Positions 26,676 through 38,326 of a DNA stretch of 64,000 nt are shown here, piece after piece (within the stretch, counting starts at the first letter, position 1; the number at the start of each line of letters is the position of its first letter). Source of the DNA: Ryuthela nishihirai (Eukaryota > Arthropoda > Arachnida > Araneae > Heptathelidae); contig JAWZYU010000030.1 in the NCBI GenBank assembly GCA_038380435.1, positions 61,515,817 to 61,579,816 of the forward strand, written 5' to 3'. The translations under genes and the position numbers were made by a program. Below the pieces are notes generated by a model, which was not told the origin of the DNA, made no database searches, and was given only the letters and a program-made list of their open reading frames with translations.

Positions 26676-27164
26676 CAGTGTCTCGCAAACTGTGTGCCGC
26701 TGCACAGTAGTGTGCCGCGAGAGATTCCAAGTGTGCCTGAGAGATTTTCAAAGTGACACTAGATATTCGAAAGATTTCATTTTGACTTGACTTGTGTTAT
26801 CGACGTGCTTTAATATCGACGTGCTTTAATAAAAAACTTTCAGATTTTATCAACTGGGATCTTGTAAGTATTTATCAAGCTTTTTCCAAATTTTGGTATT
26901 AATTTTTGATTATTTGAAGCCATAGAATGGAGAAATATTTAAAACAAACACCGAGTTATGAATTAAAGAACGAGAGCAAATCTTCAAGTAAAACCAGGCT
27001 GATGACTTCAACAGAGCGCAAATATAATGACGATTATATAGAGTTTGCTTTTATTCTTTTTTAAGTGTGCCGCGGAAAAAAAAATTTTTTTTTTGGATTT
27101 AGTGTGCCGCGGAAAAAAATTTAGATTCAGTGTGCCGCAGAGTAAAAATGTTTGCGAGACACTG
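26676..27164. mobile_element. hAT-like nonautonomous element, copy B
   Basis: Same family as 4072-4537 in the opposite orientation; ends CAGTGTCTCGCAAAC and GTTTGCGAGACACTG; 8-bp duplication GTATAAAT at 26668-26675 and 27165-27172. Confidence 0.9.
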
Positions 27165-27204
27165 GTATAAATGGATCGTTTGTAATTATTCATTGAAAGT
27201 TTCG

Positions 27205-27400
27205 GCATTTTTCACGTTTTCCATCACTAGAGGGCGCTATTGAAATTATTGGGACATCTGGAAAAGGCGAATCCTAATATTTCGTAAATACCTATCCTAC
27301 TCTAAAGAAATTTTTAATTTATTTCTAAAAACCAAATAGTTGATTTTCTGCTGACGGACAGACAAACAGATGACAAAATTAAAATATTAGCGCGCTTTTT
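27205..27400 (+). repeat. Unnamed dispersed repeat, copy B
   Basis: Collinear with 12735-12930: CATCACTAGAGGGCG, ATATTTCGTAAATACCTATC and ACGGACAGACAAACAGA. Confidence 0.68.
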
Positions 27401-27522
27401 GTTGCTTTTCTCTTTGGCAAATGAGATTAAAAAGAATAGCAGGCGATCCTAGGGACAATCCCAGAAAACTTCTTCCTGGGAGTTTAGGTTCGATCTTGGC
27501 CGTATGGTCCGATTTTCATGTA

Positions 27523-28054
27523 CAGTGGACCCCCGATATAACGCGCATGTCGGGCGGGAAACAACACCCGCGTTATAAGGTGAACCGCGTTATACCGAGC
27601 GGCGCGGTGGTGACACAATAAATTTACTCAGAACGATTTGAGCTATATACTGAAACATCCCATCAACAAATCAATCAAATGAAACCTTATCAACAAATGA
27701 ATTTAGTTTTGTCTCCTCTGCCATCCAACCCCTTACAGTTCCTTCAGGTATGCCGTATTCTCTTCTTATGTTGGCTTTCGAAACTCCGCTCTTTACTTTA
27801 GCAATAATGTCAAGTTTTTCTTTCACACTGTAAGCTTTTCTTTTACTCATCATGCATACAATAATTAAACACTATTCAAAATACGTGCAGGAACTCAATA
27901 CATACACAATTACTCAATACGCAGTAACAATAAAATGCGATACTCACTAACGCCGCACGGATCTGTATAAACATGTTTGAACTTATCGCGAACATCGCCC
28001 GCGCTATAACCGAGTGCGCGGTATAGCGAGCAGTGCTATAACGAAGGTCCACTG
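27523..28054. mobile_element. Tigger/pogo-like DNA transposon, internally deleted
   Basis: Inverted ends CAGTGGACC...GGTCCACTG flanked by TA on both sides; subterminal GC-rich ATAACGCG-type motifs. It keeps only the start of a transposase on the minus strand (27671-27853). The end sequence and the TA target match the Tigger/pogo group. Confidence 0.88.
27671..27853 (-). pseudogene. Tigger-like transposase, N-terminal DNA-binding fragment
   Basis: Sixty residues starting MMSKRKAYSVKEKLDIIAKV and continuing through a helix-turn-helix (RREYGIPEGTVRGW). This is the CENP-B-like N-terminal domain that binds the element's ends in pogo/Tigger transposases. The catalytic DDE part is absent, so the piece cannot transpose anything. 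The frame stops soon after the domain and lies wholly within the element 27523-28054. Confidence 0.85.
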
Positions 28055-28444
28055 TATTTGCACAGGCGCGTTTTTTGCTCCCAATCCGCCCCTGATGGTG
28101 AGCATTTAGATTAGCCGCTTAGGGTTGCCGTTTCAAAACGATAGCAAATATTAACAAAAAAATGTAGAAATCTCATATGCTCCACCCATAGACATCAGAA
28201 TAAAATTAATGTGTATTAGTTATATCTTATGTTTTAATTATACTGGGCTTATTTCAGTGAAAAAATGTCACTTTTCGAAGAAATATAAAAAATATGACAA
28301 ATTTTTTATGCTATTTTGCGTTTGATGACATTGAAGATGACGTTTTTTATTTTTTTTGGAAAAGTGATAATTTCGACTACAACTTCAGCAATGATAAGCG
28401 TGACAGTAGTAAAAGTGACTTTTTTTTAGCTTCTACTACCAGAG

Positions 28445-31033
28445 TTGGGTTGGGTTGTTTTACCTCTGAGCGGCACTTCTTTGCACACCATGGCTAAATG
28501 GCCAGGTCACATGGACCCCGAAGGCTCAGAGAAGGTTGGGGGAGGGGACCCACTGGAACAGCTGTTGGGAGACAGATGGTAGCCTCCCGTCAAGGCCATC
28601 CAGCGTGTTCTTTAACGTTGGGTTGTTTTACCTCTGAGCGGCACTTTTTTGCACACCATGGGCTAAATGGCCAGGTCACATGGTTCCCGACGGCTCAGAG
28701 AAGGTTGGGGGAGGGGACCCACTGGAACAGCTGTTGGGAGACAGATGGTAGCCTCCCGTCAAGGCCATCCAGCGTGTTCTTTAACGTTGGGTTGTTTTAC
28801 CTCTGAGTGGCACTTTTTTGCACACCATGGGCTAAATGGCCAGGTCACATGGACACCGAAGACTCAGAGAAGGTTGGGGGAGGGGACCCACTGGAACATC
28901 TGTTGGGAGACAGATGATAGCCTCCCGTCAAGGCCATCCAGCGTGTTTTTTAACGTTGGGTTGTTTTACCTCTGAGCGGCACTTTTTTGCACACCATGGG
29001 CTAAATGGCCAGGTCACAGGGACCCCGAAGGCTCAGAGAAGGTCGGGGGAGGGGACCCACTGGAACAGCCGATGGTAGCTTCCCGTCAAGGCCATCCATC
29101 GTGTTCTTTAACGTGCACAGGGTATGGCTCTCCCGCACAGGGGCCACGGCTTAACGTCCCACCCGACAGACGGCGTCATTTCCAAGCCCATCGGTGTCCC
29201 CTACTGGGTTGGGTTGGGTTGTTTTACCTCTGAGCGGCACTTCTTTGCACACCATGGGCTAAATGGCCAGGGTTGGGTTGGGTTGTTTTACCACTGAGCG
29301 GCACTTTTTTGCACACCATGGGCTAAATGGCCACGTCACATGGACCCCGAAGGCTCAGAGAAGGTTGGGGGAGGGGACCCACTGGAACAGCTGTTGGGAG
29401 ACAGATGGTAGCCTCCCGTCAAGGCCATCCAGCGTGTTCTTTGACGTTGGGTTGTTTTACCTCTGAGCGGCACTTTTTTGCACACCATAGGTTAAATGTC
29501 CAGGTCACATGGACCCCGAAAGCTCAGAGAAGGTTGGGGGAGGGGACCCACTGGAACAGCTTTTGGGAGACAGATGGTAGCCTCCCGTCAAGGCCATCCA
29601 GCGTTTTCTTTTACGTTGGGTTATTTTACCTCTGAGCGGCACTTTTTTGCACACCATGGGCTAAATGTCCAGGTCACATGGATCCCGAAGGCTCAGAGAA
29701 GGTTGGGGGAGGGGACCCACTGGAACAGCTTTTGGGAGACAGATGGTAGCCTCCCGTCAAGGCCATCCAGCGTTTTCTTTAACGTTGGGTTGTTTTACCT
29801 CTGAGCGGCACTTCTTTGCACACCATGGGCTAAATGGCCAGGGTTGGGTTGTTTTACCAGTGAGCGGCACTTTTTTGCACACCATGGGCTAAATGGCCAG
29901 GTGACATGGACCCCGAAGGCTCAGAGAAGGTTGGGGGAGGGGACCCACTGGAACAGCTGTTGGGAGACAGATGGTAGCCTCCCGTCAAGGCCATCCAGCG
30001 TGTTCTTTGACGTTGGGTTGTTTTACCTCTGAGCGGCACTTTTTTGCACACCATAGGCTAAATGTCCAGGTCACATGGACCCCGAAGGCTCAGAGAAGGT
30101 TGGGGGAGGGGACCCACTGGAACAGCTTTTGGGAGACAGATGGTAGCCTCCCGTCAAGGCCATCCAGCGTTTTCTTTAACGTTGGGTTGTTTTACCTCTG
30201 AGCGGCACTTCTTTGCACACCATGGGCTAAATGGCCAGGGTTGGGTTGTTTTACCACTGAGCGGCACTTTTTTGCACACCATGGGCTAAATGGCCAGGTG
30301 ACATGGACCCCGAAGGCTCAGAGAAGGTTGGGGGAGGGGACCCACTGGAACAGCTGTTGGGAGACAGATGGTAGCCTCCCGTCAAGGCCATCCAGCGTGT
30401 TCTTTGACGTTGGGTTGTTTTACCTCTGAGCGGCACTTTTTTGCACACCATGGGCTAAATGTCCAGGTCACATGGATCCCGAAGGCTCAGAGAAGGTTGG
30501 GGGAGGGGACCCACTGGAACAGCTGTTGGGAGACAGATGGTAGCCTCCCGTCAAGGCCATCCAGCGTGTTCTTTAACGTTGGGTTGTTTTACCTCTGAGC
30601 GGCACTTTTTTGCACACCATGGGTTAAATGGCCAGGTCACATGGATCCCGAAGGCTCAGAGAAGGTTGGGGGAGGGGACCCACTGGAACAGCTGTTGGGA
30701 GACAGATGGTAGCCTCCCGTCAAGGCCATCCAGCATGTTTTTTAACGTTGGGTTGTTTTACCTCTGAGAGGCACTTTTTTGCACACTATGGGCTAAATGG
30801 CCAGGTCACAGGGACCCCGAATGCTCAGAGAAGATCGGGGGAGGGGACCCACTGGAACAGCAGATGGTAGCCTCCCGTCAAGGCCATCCAGCGTGTTCTT
30901 TAACGTGCACAGGGTATGGCTCTCCCGCACACGGGGCCACGGCTTAACGTCCCATCCGACGGACGGCTGCCTTTCCAAGCCCATCGGTGTCCCCTACTGA
31001 CCGTGGGCAGGGCGGGAAATTTTTGCGGAGAAA
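28445..31033 (-). mobile_element. SINE1-derived tandem array (169-bp unit, higher-order repeats)
   Basis: A 2.6-kb array of SINE1 3' modules. Unit starts at 28445, 28618, 28787, 28956, 29272, 29447, 29616, 29843, 30013, 30240, 30410, 30579 and 30748 are mostly 169-170 bp apart, joined ...TTTAACG|TTGGGTTG.... Three 58-65 bp partial units ending AAATGGCCAGG (from 29207, 29785 and 30182) give a higher-order period of 397 bp (29785 to 30182). SINE1 body parts appear at 29112-29206 and 30905-31033. The whole lies between one target duplication, TCTACTACCAGAG (28432-28444, 31034-31046), and lacks the tRNA-like head. Confidence 0.93.
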
Positions 31034-31080
31034 TCTACTACCAGAGACTAAGAACTTTGTTCCGTAGTAAATACACAGAT

Positions 31081-31232
31081 TACCTGTAGAGATAGAATTC
31101 AAACATTAGTTAAAATATTCTGAAAAAATTTCATCGCTGACACTGTGGGAATCGAACCTGCATCTCTCCAGATTCATGCCAGAGCGCACTATCATTGTAC
31201 CACGCCTCGGACAATTTAGAATATTTTAACTA
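31081..31232 (-). repeat. tRNA-like sequence within inverted flanks
   Basis: Minus-strand B-box GGTTCGATTCCC and an A-box-like TGGTACAATGA, but no complete cloverleaf. It sits between inverted copies of GTTAAAATATTCT. Probably a SINE relic. Confidence 0.5.
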
Positions 31233-31624
31233 GGAACTTTGTGTTTCAGTGTTAGCTTGCTGTAATGCGATTTTGTTTAAAAAGAACCGAGGAATTTTAA
31301 TTTTAAAAGTATGCCATAAAATAGTTTTCGCAAAATTAGCCCTCTAAAATCTAAGTGTCTTATGTTCCAAAAATAAATAGTTAAAAACGAAAATGATACT
31401 TGTTGTACCAAGTCTCCAAAATTCGAATTCAAAATAGTAAAAGTAATAGATATGGACACATTTAAACCAGTTGTATTCTGTAATTAAATTTCCAAAGAAT
31501 GTAAATCATTCAGTACTTCAGAGAGAGAAAAAACTTGCAAGTAATCTTAGCAATTAATGAGTTCGATAGTAAGAAAATATAAAGACGAATTGTCCATACG
31601 CTCACATCCATCTTTAAATATTTT
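31233..31624. other. Intergenic sequence
   Basis: Nothing recognised. Confidence 0.5.
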
Positions 31625-31638
31625 ATGTATTTTGGATT

Positions 31639-32025
31639 GATTGGATTGTTTTACCTCTGAGCGGCACTCTTTTGCACACCATGGGCTACATGGCCAGGTC
31701 ACATGGACCCCGAAGGCTCAGAGAAAGTTGGGGCAGGGGACCCACTGGAACAGCTGTTGGGAGACAGATGGTAACCTCCCGTCAAGGTCATCCAGCGTGT
31801 TCTTTAACGTGCACTTGGTATGGCTCTCCCACACACGGGGCCACGGCTTAACGTCCCATCCGACGGACGGCGGCCTTTTCAAGCCCATTGGTGTCCCCTA
31901 CTGACCGTGGGCAGGGCGGGGGAATTTTGCGGAGATAAATCTCAACGCTGACCCAGCTGGGACTCGAACCTAGGAATTACAGATTACGAGCCTGGCGCGC
32001 TACCGACTGAGCCACCTCCACCCCC
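31639..32025 (-). mobile_element. SINE1
   Basis: Full-length minus-strand copy; 14-bp target duplication ATGTATTTTGGATT (31625-31638, 32026-32039). Confidence 0.92.
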
Positions 32026-32039
32026 ATGTATTTTGGATT

Positions 32040-33340
32040 TTATACTAAAGGAGAGTTTAGATGAAGAATATATTTGTATCTAACAGCACTTTGGTATAAT
32101 TGAATTCCCAGTTATATGCTTACTCGTCAGAGAAAATCCGATACTAACATTTTTGCATGTCCGATAGGGATTCATTGGAAAATAATAGTTGATCGAAGAC
32201 GGTGGGGGATTACAGTACAGGTACATGTCACTAAAGGGATTTCCGTCTGCCAGGCCATGTAAGGCTTCTTTGTTTCATTCGGCTTTCTTACTCTTATATT
32301 ATGATTTGCACTAACGAAGGTGATCGGCTAAGGCACTAGGAAAAATTTCAGCGTTTTTAATATATAATATGTTGCAAATTTCTTAACGTATAATTTACAG
32401 ATAAGGCTTACAATAAGGTGAGTGAATATCGTTGCAGATTTTTTTCTTTTATTTCAATTTTCACAGAACTTTCACAAACAATTATAGATCCCCCGAAATG
32501 CATCTCTTCATTTTTGCCTTAAGTTACTTTAGAAAAGAATTTTAACAAACAATGAGTTTGAACAAGGTTCTTTTTCAGGGTTCAAGAATTTTATGAAATG
32601 ACAAGACACAGAGCTGACAACAGCAAGATGACAAAACTGGTGGAATGACAAGATACACAGTTTGTCAAAAGTTAAACACGAATCACCAAATACGTAAAAG
32701 CAATTGGTAGAGATAGATTTTCGAAATGGGCAATTTTATGTGTAGCCTGGTGGGTATACGAGTCTCGGGGGTGAAGCCAGTCAATCTCAGCCCTTGTGGT
32801 GTGCCCCTAACAGAGGCACATACCTAGGATTTAGTTTCTGGGAGGGTCCGAGAAAGTAGCAGGGGGAGGGGGGGCAATTATTAAAATATTCCACTGGATA
32901 AGAAAGGTTAAAGTTGATTTTCTATGTGGAATAAGATTTTATCCTTGTTTTGTTAAATCCATTTTTAGTGTGGGACATAATGACGCTAAAATAAAATATC
33001 TGTTTTCGATTTCAAATCTGGTAGAAAAGTTTGAGATTTCTTATAAGGTGTCAGGATTTTCGGGGGGGGGGGGGGGGGGGGGCGGACCGTCACTCCCCGA
33101 GTACTTCCCTGACCCCTAACTCCCCCATTATAGGAACTTCTGTTCTATACATGAGTTCCAAACTCTGAATTATCCTTCTGCTTTGTCCAAAGGAAATCTA
33201 CTCATACGCCATGATGTGAATGAAAAACGTCATAGAACATACCAAATAGATACCCTATGAAAGGAATATTTTGTAGAAGCCCAATCCTTTCAAATTGAAT
33301 GCTACATTGTCAGTCTGGAATAACAGATTGGTTCATAATG
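32040..33340. other. Intergenic sequence with a G21 run
   Basis: No gene recognised. A run of 21 G at 33062-33082. Confidence 0.5.
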
Positions 33341-33554
33341 GATCAAAGATTTAGATGGCTCAAATTTGGGAGGTTGGAGGATGATCGTATTCTTTGGTAT
33401 CCACTATTTTGATATCTCAAGACTATTGCATCAATTCCAAACAACCTAAACAGTTGTCAGAGTTGTTCAACGGCGGTCTAGGGTTATAATCCCCTCAAGA
33501 TGATAGCTGTATTAGACCACTGCTCTGATGGAGTAACAGCATCATCTCTATCTG

Positions 33555-34109
33555 TGGGGCGGGGGTGGCTCAGTCGGTAGCGCGATAGGCTCGTAATCTG
33601 TAGTTCCCAGGTTCGAGTCCCAGCTGGGTCAGTGTTGAGATTTATCTCCGCAAAATTCCCCGCCCTGCCCACGGTCAGTAGGGGACACCGATGGGCTTGG
33701 AAAGGCCGCCGTCCGTCGGATGGGACGTTAAGCCGTGGCCCCGTGTGCGGGAGAACCATACCCTCTGCACGTTAAAGAACACGCTGGATGACCTTGACGG
33801 GAGACTACCATCTGTTCTCCCAACAGCTGTTCCAGTGGGTACACTCCCTCAACCTTCTCTGAGCCTTCGGGGCCCTTGTGACCTGGACATTTAGCCCATG
33901 GTGTGCAAAAAAGTTCCGCTCAGAGGTAAAACAACCCAACGTTAAAGAACACGCTGGATGGCCTTGACGGGAGGCTACCATCTGTCTCCCAACAGCTGTT
34001 CCAGTGAGTCCCCTACCCCAACCTTCTCTGAGCCTTCGGGGTCCATGTGATCTGGCCATTTAGCCTATGGTGTGCAAAAAAGTGCCGCTCAGAGATAAAA
34101 CAACCCAAC
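33555..34109 (+). mobile_element. SINE1 with duplicated 3' module
   Basis: Plus-strand SINE1; the CGTTAAAGAACAC motif occurs at 33770 and 33940 (period 170), joined through CAACCCAA exactly as in the 303-1000 copy and the 28-kb array. Target duplication TCTCTATCTG (33545-33554, 34110-34119). Confidence 0.92.
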
Positions 34110-34448
34110 TCTCTATCTGCAGACTTCACTGCAGTTACGTGAAAACAAATATCAATCTCCACTGTGACTAGAAGGCTTTACAAGACTCAAACTCTCAATA
34201 CCTGTCAGCCCATCGTATGCGTCCTCTTTACTTCCAGACACAGATATGATCTCTTGAAATGGTGTCGCAATAATGTAGCTTGAACTGAAGAACAATAGTT
34301 TTGTCCTGTTCTTGGACGAGTTGAGATTTTCTTTACCATCGGAGAGCAAACGTATACCTAAGAGAGGAAGGAATCAGAAACTAGGCTCATAACATCATTG
34401 AGCGAAATGCATTTAACGTTGACTACTGCAGGGCGGCATTGTTGAAGG

Positions 34449-35298
34449 CAGTGGTGTCTAACCTATGGCCGGTGAATAATTTTTATACGGGCCTGCGTAG
34501 AAAGTGAACTAAAACAGCATTTTAAATTTCGTTCATTGTTCCAAGAACCGTGTAGGTTGGGTTGGGTTGTTTTACCTCTGAGCGGCACTTTTTTGCACAC
34601 CATGGGCTAAATGGCCAGGTCACATGAACCCCGAAGGCTCAGAGAAGGTTGGGGGAGGGGACCCACTGGAACAGCTGTTGGGAGACAGATGGTAGCCTCC
34701 CGTCAAGGCCATCCAGCGTGTTCTTTAACGTGCACAGGGTATGGCTCTCCCGCACACGGGGCCACGGCTTAACGTCCCATCCGACGGACGGCGGCCTTTC
34801 CAAGTCCATCGGTGTCCCCTACTGACCGTGGGCAGGGCGGGGAATTTTGCGGAGATAAATCTCAACGCTGACCCAGCTGGGACTCGAACCTGGGAACTAC
34901 AGATTACGAGCCTGGCGCGCTACCGACTGAGCCACCCCCGCCCCAAAGAACCGTGTACATTGATCGCTAAAATATATGGGAATAAAACGTATTTTAAAGA
35001 TTGTGGCTCTCATTGCGGCGAGTAGGTGAGAGTGTTGAAGTTACGAAGCCACGTGTCGTGAATTTTGTTTTTTTTATCTATGTTTTACATCAAATATGCA
35101 TATGCCCGACCAGATGCTGCCAATGTAATCCAGTGCAGTTATATGTATGCTAAATATAGTTACAGACTTCCTTTTACAAGATATGGAACAAAATACGGAA
35201 AATGTAACACATTAATTTTTCTCGATCACTCAGTTCGGCCCGCGAAATAGATCAAACCTTGAATATGGCCCTGTAAGGGAAAAGGTTCGAAACCACTG
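34449..35298. mobile_element. hAT-like element carrying a nested SINE1
   Basis: Inverted ends CAGTGGTGTCTAACCT and AGGTTCGAAACCACTG; near-perfect 8-bp flanks GTTGAAGG / GTTTAAGG. No transposase is seen. Inserted in the Tc1-like remnant. Confidence 0.78.
34555..34945 (-). mobile_element. SINE1 nested in hAT-like element
   Basis: Full-length minus-strand copy; target duplication AAGAACCGTGTA (34543-34554, 34946-34957). Confidence 0.93.
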
Positions 35299-36267
35299 GT
35301 TTAAGGGATGACAAATTTGATATTGAACTAAAGACCATAGCTGAATTAATTTTAAACAGCTGAGAGGAGACAACGAAGGGGCGGTAGATGTGCCCTTTAG
35401 CTCTAGGCAGCAAACACCAGTCCTGTAGTTGGAGGTGTGACGATGTCGCCCTGGGTTTTTTATTAGATGACCTCCCATGCATTCGATGAAAGTTCTGTGA
35501 ATTCTCTGAGATATTGAGATGAAATTCTTGATCCCTATGTTGGCGAAGTAGTGATGATTCCTTCTTAATTGGACGACAATTCCCGGTTACAGAGCAAAAC
35601 TGATCAACCAATATCTTGAGAAAGTATCCAATTTGCATTCTCTCTGGTCTAAACCCAATGGACAGCTATGGGATGCTCTGGAAAAACGTATTACCAACCA
35701 TCAACCCTCTCACCAAACCATCTAGGACCTCAGTACTGCGCTTATTGCAATACTGAAGCTTGCAAAGTCCACTGAGCAGTGGACTTCATTTATTCCCCAT
35801 TTTCTGGTTTATCTCATTGAGGGTGAATCACTAGAATGAATCATGTCCTTTATTGACTACACATTTTGCATTCAACTCTTCTTTTTTTTTTCATGTTTTC
35901 TCCTTTTATTTTTTTTTCACGTTATATATAAATCATTTTGAAACAAATTTTTACAACATATCACAATATTATCTTTGCATTTTTATGTGAAATTTGATTG
36001 AATTTGCCCAAAATATGTCAGAAAAAGGCAAACGACTTCTATTACAGTAAGGGACTTAGACTCAACAACACCGGAGGTATTTTAAATTCCTGGGCAAAGA
36101 CACAAAGTACCGCATTTTTTCATATAGAAAATACTAAGTACTTTTTAATATTAATAAGCATATTATAATATATAAAATATATGATGATATATAAAGATGT
36201 CCCCAGCCTGGAGGGAAATGACACTCTTTACTAATGAATTGTTTAGCAATGGACATGGTAAAGAGGA

Positions 36268-36643
36268 TTGGATTGTTTTACCTCTGAGCGGCACTTTTTT
36301 TGCACACCATGGGCTAAATGGCCAGGTCACAAGGACTCCGAAGGCTCAGAGAAGGTTGGGGACCCACTGGAACAGCTGTTGGGAGACAGATGGTAGCCTC
36401 CCGTCAAGGCCATCTAGCGTGTTCTTTAACGTGCACAGGGTATGACTCTCCCACACACGGGGTTACTGCTTAACGTCCCATCCGACGGACGGCGGCCTTT
36501 CCAAGCCCATCGGTGTCCCCTACTGACCGTGGGCAGGGAAATTTTGCGGAGATAAATCTCAACGCTGATCCAGCTGGGACTCGAACCTGGGAACTACAGA
36601 TTACGAGCCTGGCGCGCTACCGACTGAGCCACCCCTGCTCCCC
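36268..36643 (-). mobile_element. SINE1
   Basis: Minus-strand copy; target duplication TGGTAAAGAGGA (36256-36267, 36644-36655). Small deletion in the GGGGGAGGGG part. Confidence 0.92.
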
Positions 36644-36655
36644 TGGTAAAGAGGA

Positions 36656-37389
36656 GGTTTTAAACATACTTAAAGAGAAAGTCAACGCATAATGACAAAA
36701 TGGCTAAAAGAAAATAAGAAAAAGTAAAAACTGTCACAAACTTACGGAAACTTTACAGAAAAGTTATTTCTGTTTTATTTAAAATAGAAAAACAAAATCA
36801 ATATCTGGCAATATTCGATTTCTGACCACCATTTCAAAGAGAAGAAAGTTTTTTGAAAATACTTGATTTTGAAATGTTAAGAAGAATACCCAGATAAATG
36901 CACAAGCTATCTAGATCCTGCTCCTGTTCTAGCTCTCTGGCCATATATTGAGTGTTTTTTTTCTTTTCTCTCGCTCTCGAAATTCAAAAATTAAAAAAAT
37001 ATACTTGAAAATGTAATTTGAGTAAGCCTGTTTTACATAAACATTCATAACCTGGACGACTAAAATAACTGGTTTCAATGTGTCACTGAAATATTCGCAT
37101 TAATATACCTGGAAATTACTCTTAAAATGAAAACGAAATTGATCATTTCAAATTTGAATCATTAAAATATTAAGCAAGGGTAAGGAGGCATGAAAGTTTC
37201 CTACCCTTGTATGATTATCAAATACATATACACAGGACCGTCGTCAGATTAGAACGCGCCCTGAGGCAAACAAATATCGCCCCTGATGGATTATAAGACA
37301 AAAATATAAGAAAATCTCCAATCGGAATCTCCAATCAAATCTCCTTGGGAAGAATAAATGCACCTGAAAAAATTGAACGCCCTCCGTAT
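36656..37389. other. Intergenic sequence
   Basis: No gene or element recognised. Confidence 0.5.
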
Positions 37390-37887
37390 CAATGGTTCCC
37401 AACCTGTGACCCCTGAATCCCTAGGGGTCAATGTGCTGTTTTCAATTTTTTTTCAGAAATCTCTAACGGAAGTAGTACATTTCCCGCGATTTTATTACCT
37501 TGTAAATTTTGTTACTTTTGACTGTAATGATGTCAATTCGTGTGGGAACACTGGCTATCTCGTGCTGTTCACAAGTTGTAATTGACTGTTGATGGCATAA
37601 GAATATCTGTAGCATCGAATTTATCCACTCAAATGTTTAGATTTAAATTACAAAACAGCCAATAAATGAGCAGCAGATAAAGAACTAGAGATATATAACT
37701 TACTTTAAAGGTTTTTACTTTAACGGTTACTTTTAAGGAGTCCTCATTGTGACGATCTATAATTAAAACCTGTCAGGTAATGATGGGAAGTGGGTTTGCA
37801 GGTAGAGTTAGACTTTTTAGGGGGGTCTGCAGAAAGAATGATAATTCATAAGGTGTCAGTGGTACTGAAACGTTTGGGAAACCACTG
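37390..37887. mobile_element. hAT-like nonautonomous element (further family)
   Basis: Ends CAATGGTTCCCAACC and GTTTGGGAAACCACTG are inverted repeats of hAT type. The flanking 8 bp are only partly alike (CTCCGTAT / CTTTATAT). Confidence 0.6.
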
Positions 37888-37943
37888 CTTTATATGATTG
37901 CATTGGCAAACTTATGTAACTGTAGAACACAATTCTATTTTGG

Positions 37944-38326
37944 GTTGGATAGTTTTACCTCTGAACGGCACTTTTTTGCACACAATGGGCTAAATGGCCA
38001 GGTCACAAGGACCCCGAAGGCTCAGAGAAGGCTGGGGGAGGGGGCCCACTGGAACAGCTGTTAGGAACCAGATGGTAGCCTCCTGTCAAAGTCATCCAGT
38101 GTGTTCTTTAACGTGCACAGGGTATGGCTCTCCCATACACAGGGCTACAACTTGACATCCTATCTGACGGACGGCGGCCTTTCCAAGTCCAACGGTGTCC
38201 CCTACTGACCTGGGCAGGGCGGGGAATTTTGCAGAGATAAATCTCAACGCTGACCCAGCTGGGACTCGAACCTGGGAACTACGGATTATGAGTCTGGCAC
38301 ACCACAGACTGAGCCATCCCTGCCCC
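37944..38326 (-). mobile_element. SINE1, moderately diverged
   Basis: Minus-strand copy; target duplication TTCTATTTTGG (37933-37943, 38327-38337). Confidence 0.9.

Larger units (their letters stand above)
33341..35880 (+). pseudogene. Tc1-like transposase remnant broken by nested elements
   Basis: Separated + strand pieces keep the order of a Tc1-type transposase: FDISRLLHQF and RRSRVIIPSR (about 33410-33520) in the DNA-binding part; ISTVTRRLYKTQTLN, RHRYDLLKWCRNNVAWTEEQ-like and DELRFSLPSES (about 34150-34350) reaching the first catalytic Asp region; and LWDALEKRITNHQPSHQTI (about 35665-35725) near the C-terminus. It has stops and frame changes and is interrupted by a SINE1 (33555-34109) and a hAT-like element (34449-35298) that itself holds a SINE1. 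It is inactive. The family call rests on motif order seen by eye. Confidence 0.65.

Noticed and set aside
28498..30870. Many overlapping open frames of 60-100 codons with recurring [19 protein letters not shown] peptides
   Set aside because: They are the SINE1 3' module read in different frames (169-bp unit, not divisible by three); the same peptides appear wherever SINE1 occurs.
28445..31033. CRISPR-like array
   Set aside because: Units are 169 bp without unique spacers, derived from a SINE, in a eukaryotic genome.
33062..33082. G21 run as regulatory quadruplex
   Set aside because: Homopolymer runs (also 25724-25739 and C13 at 2345 and 57778) are common slippage products; no gene context supports a role.
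35252..35638. 128-codon minus-strand open frame
   Set aside because: Lies antisense to the Tc1-like remnant and spans the hAT element border; no recognised domain.
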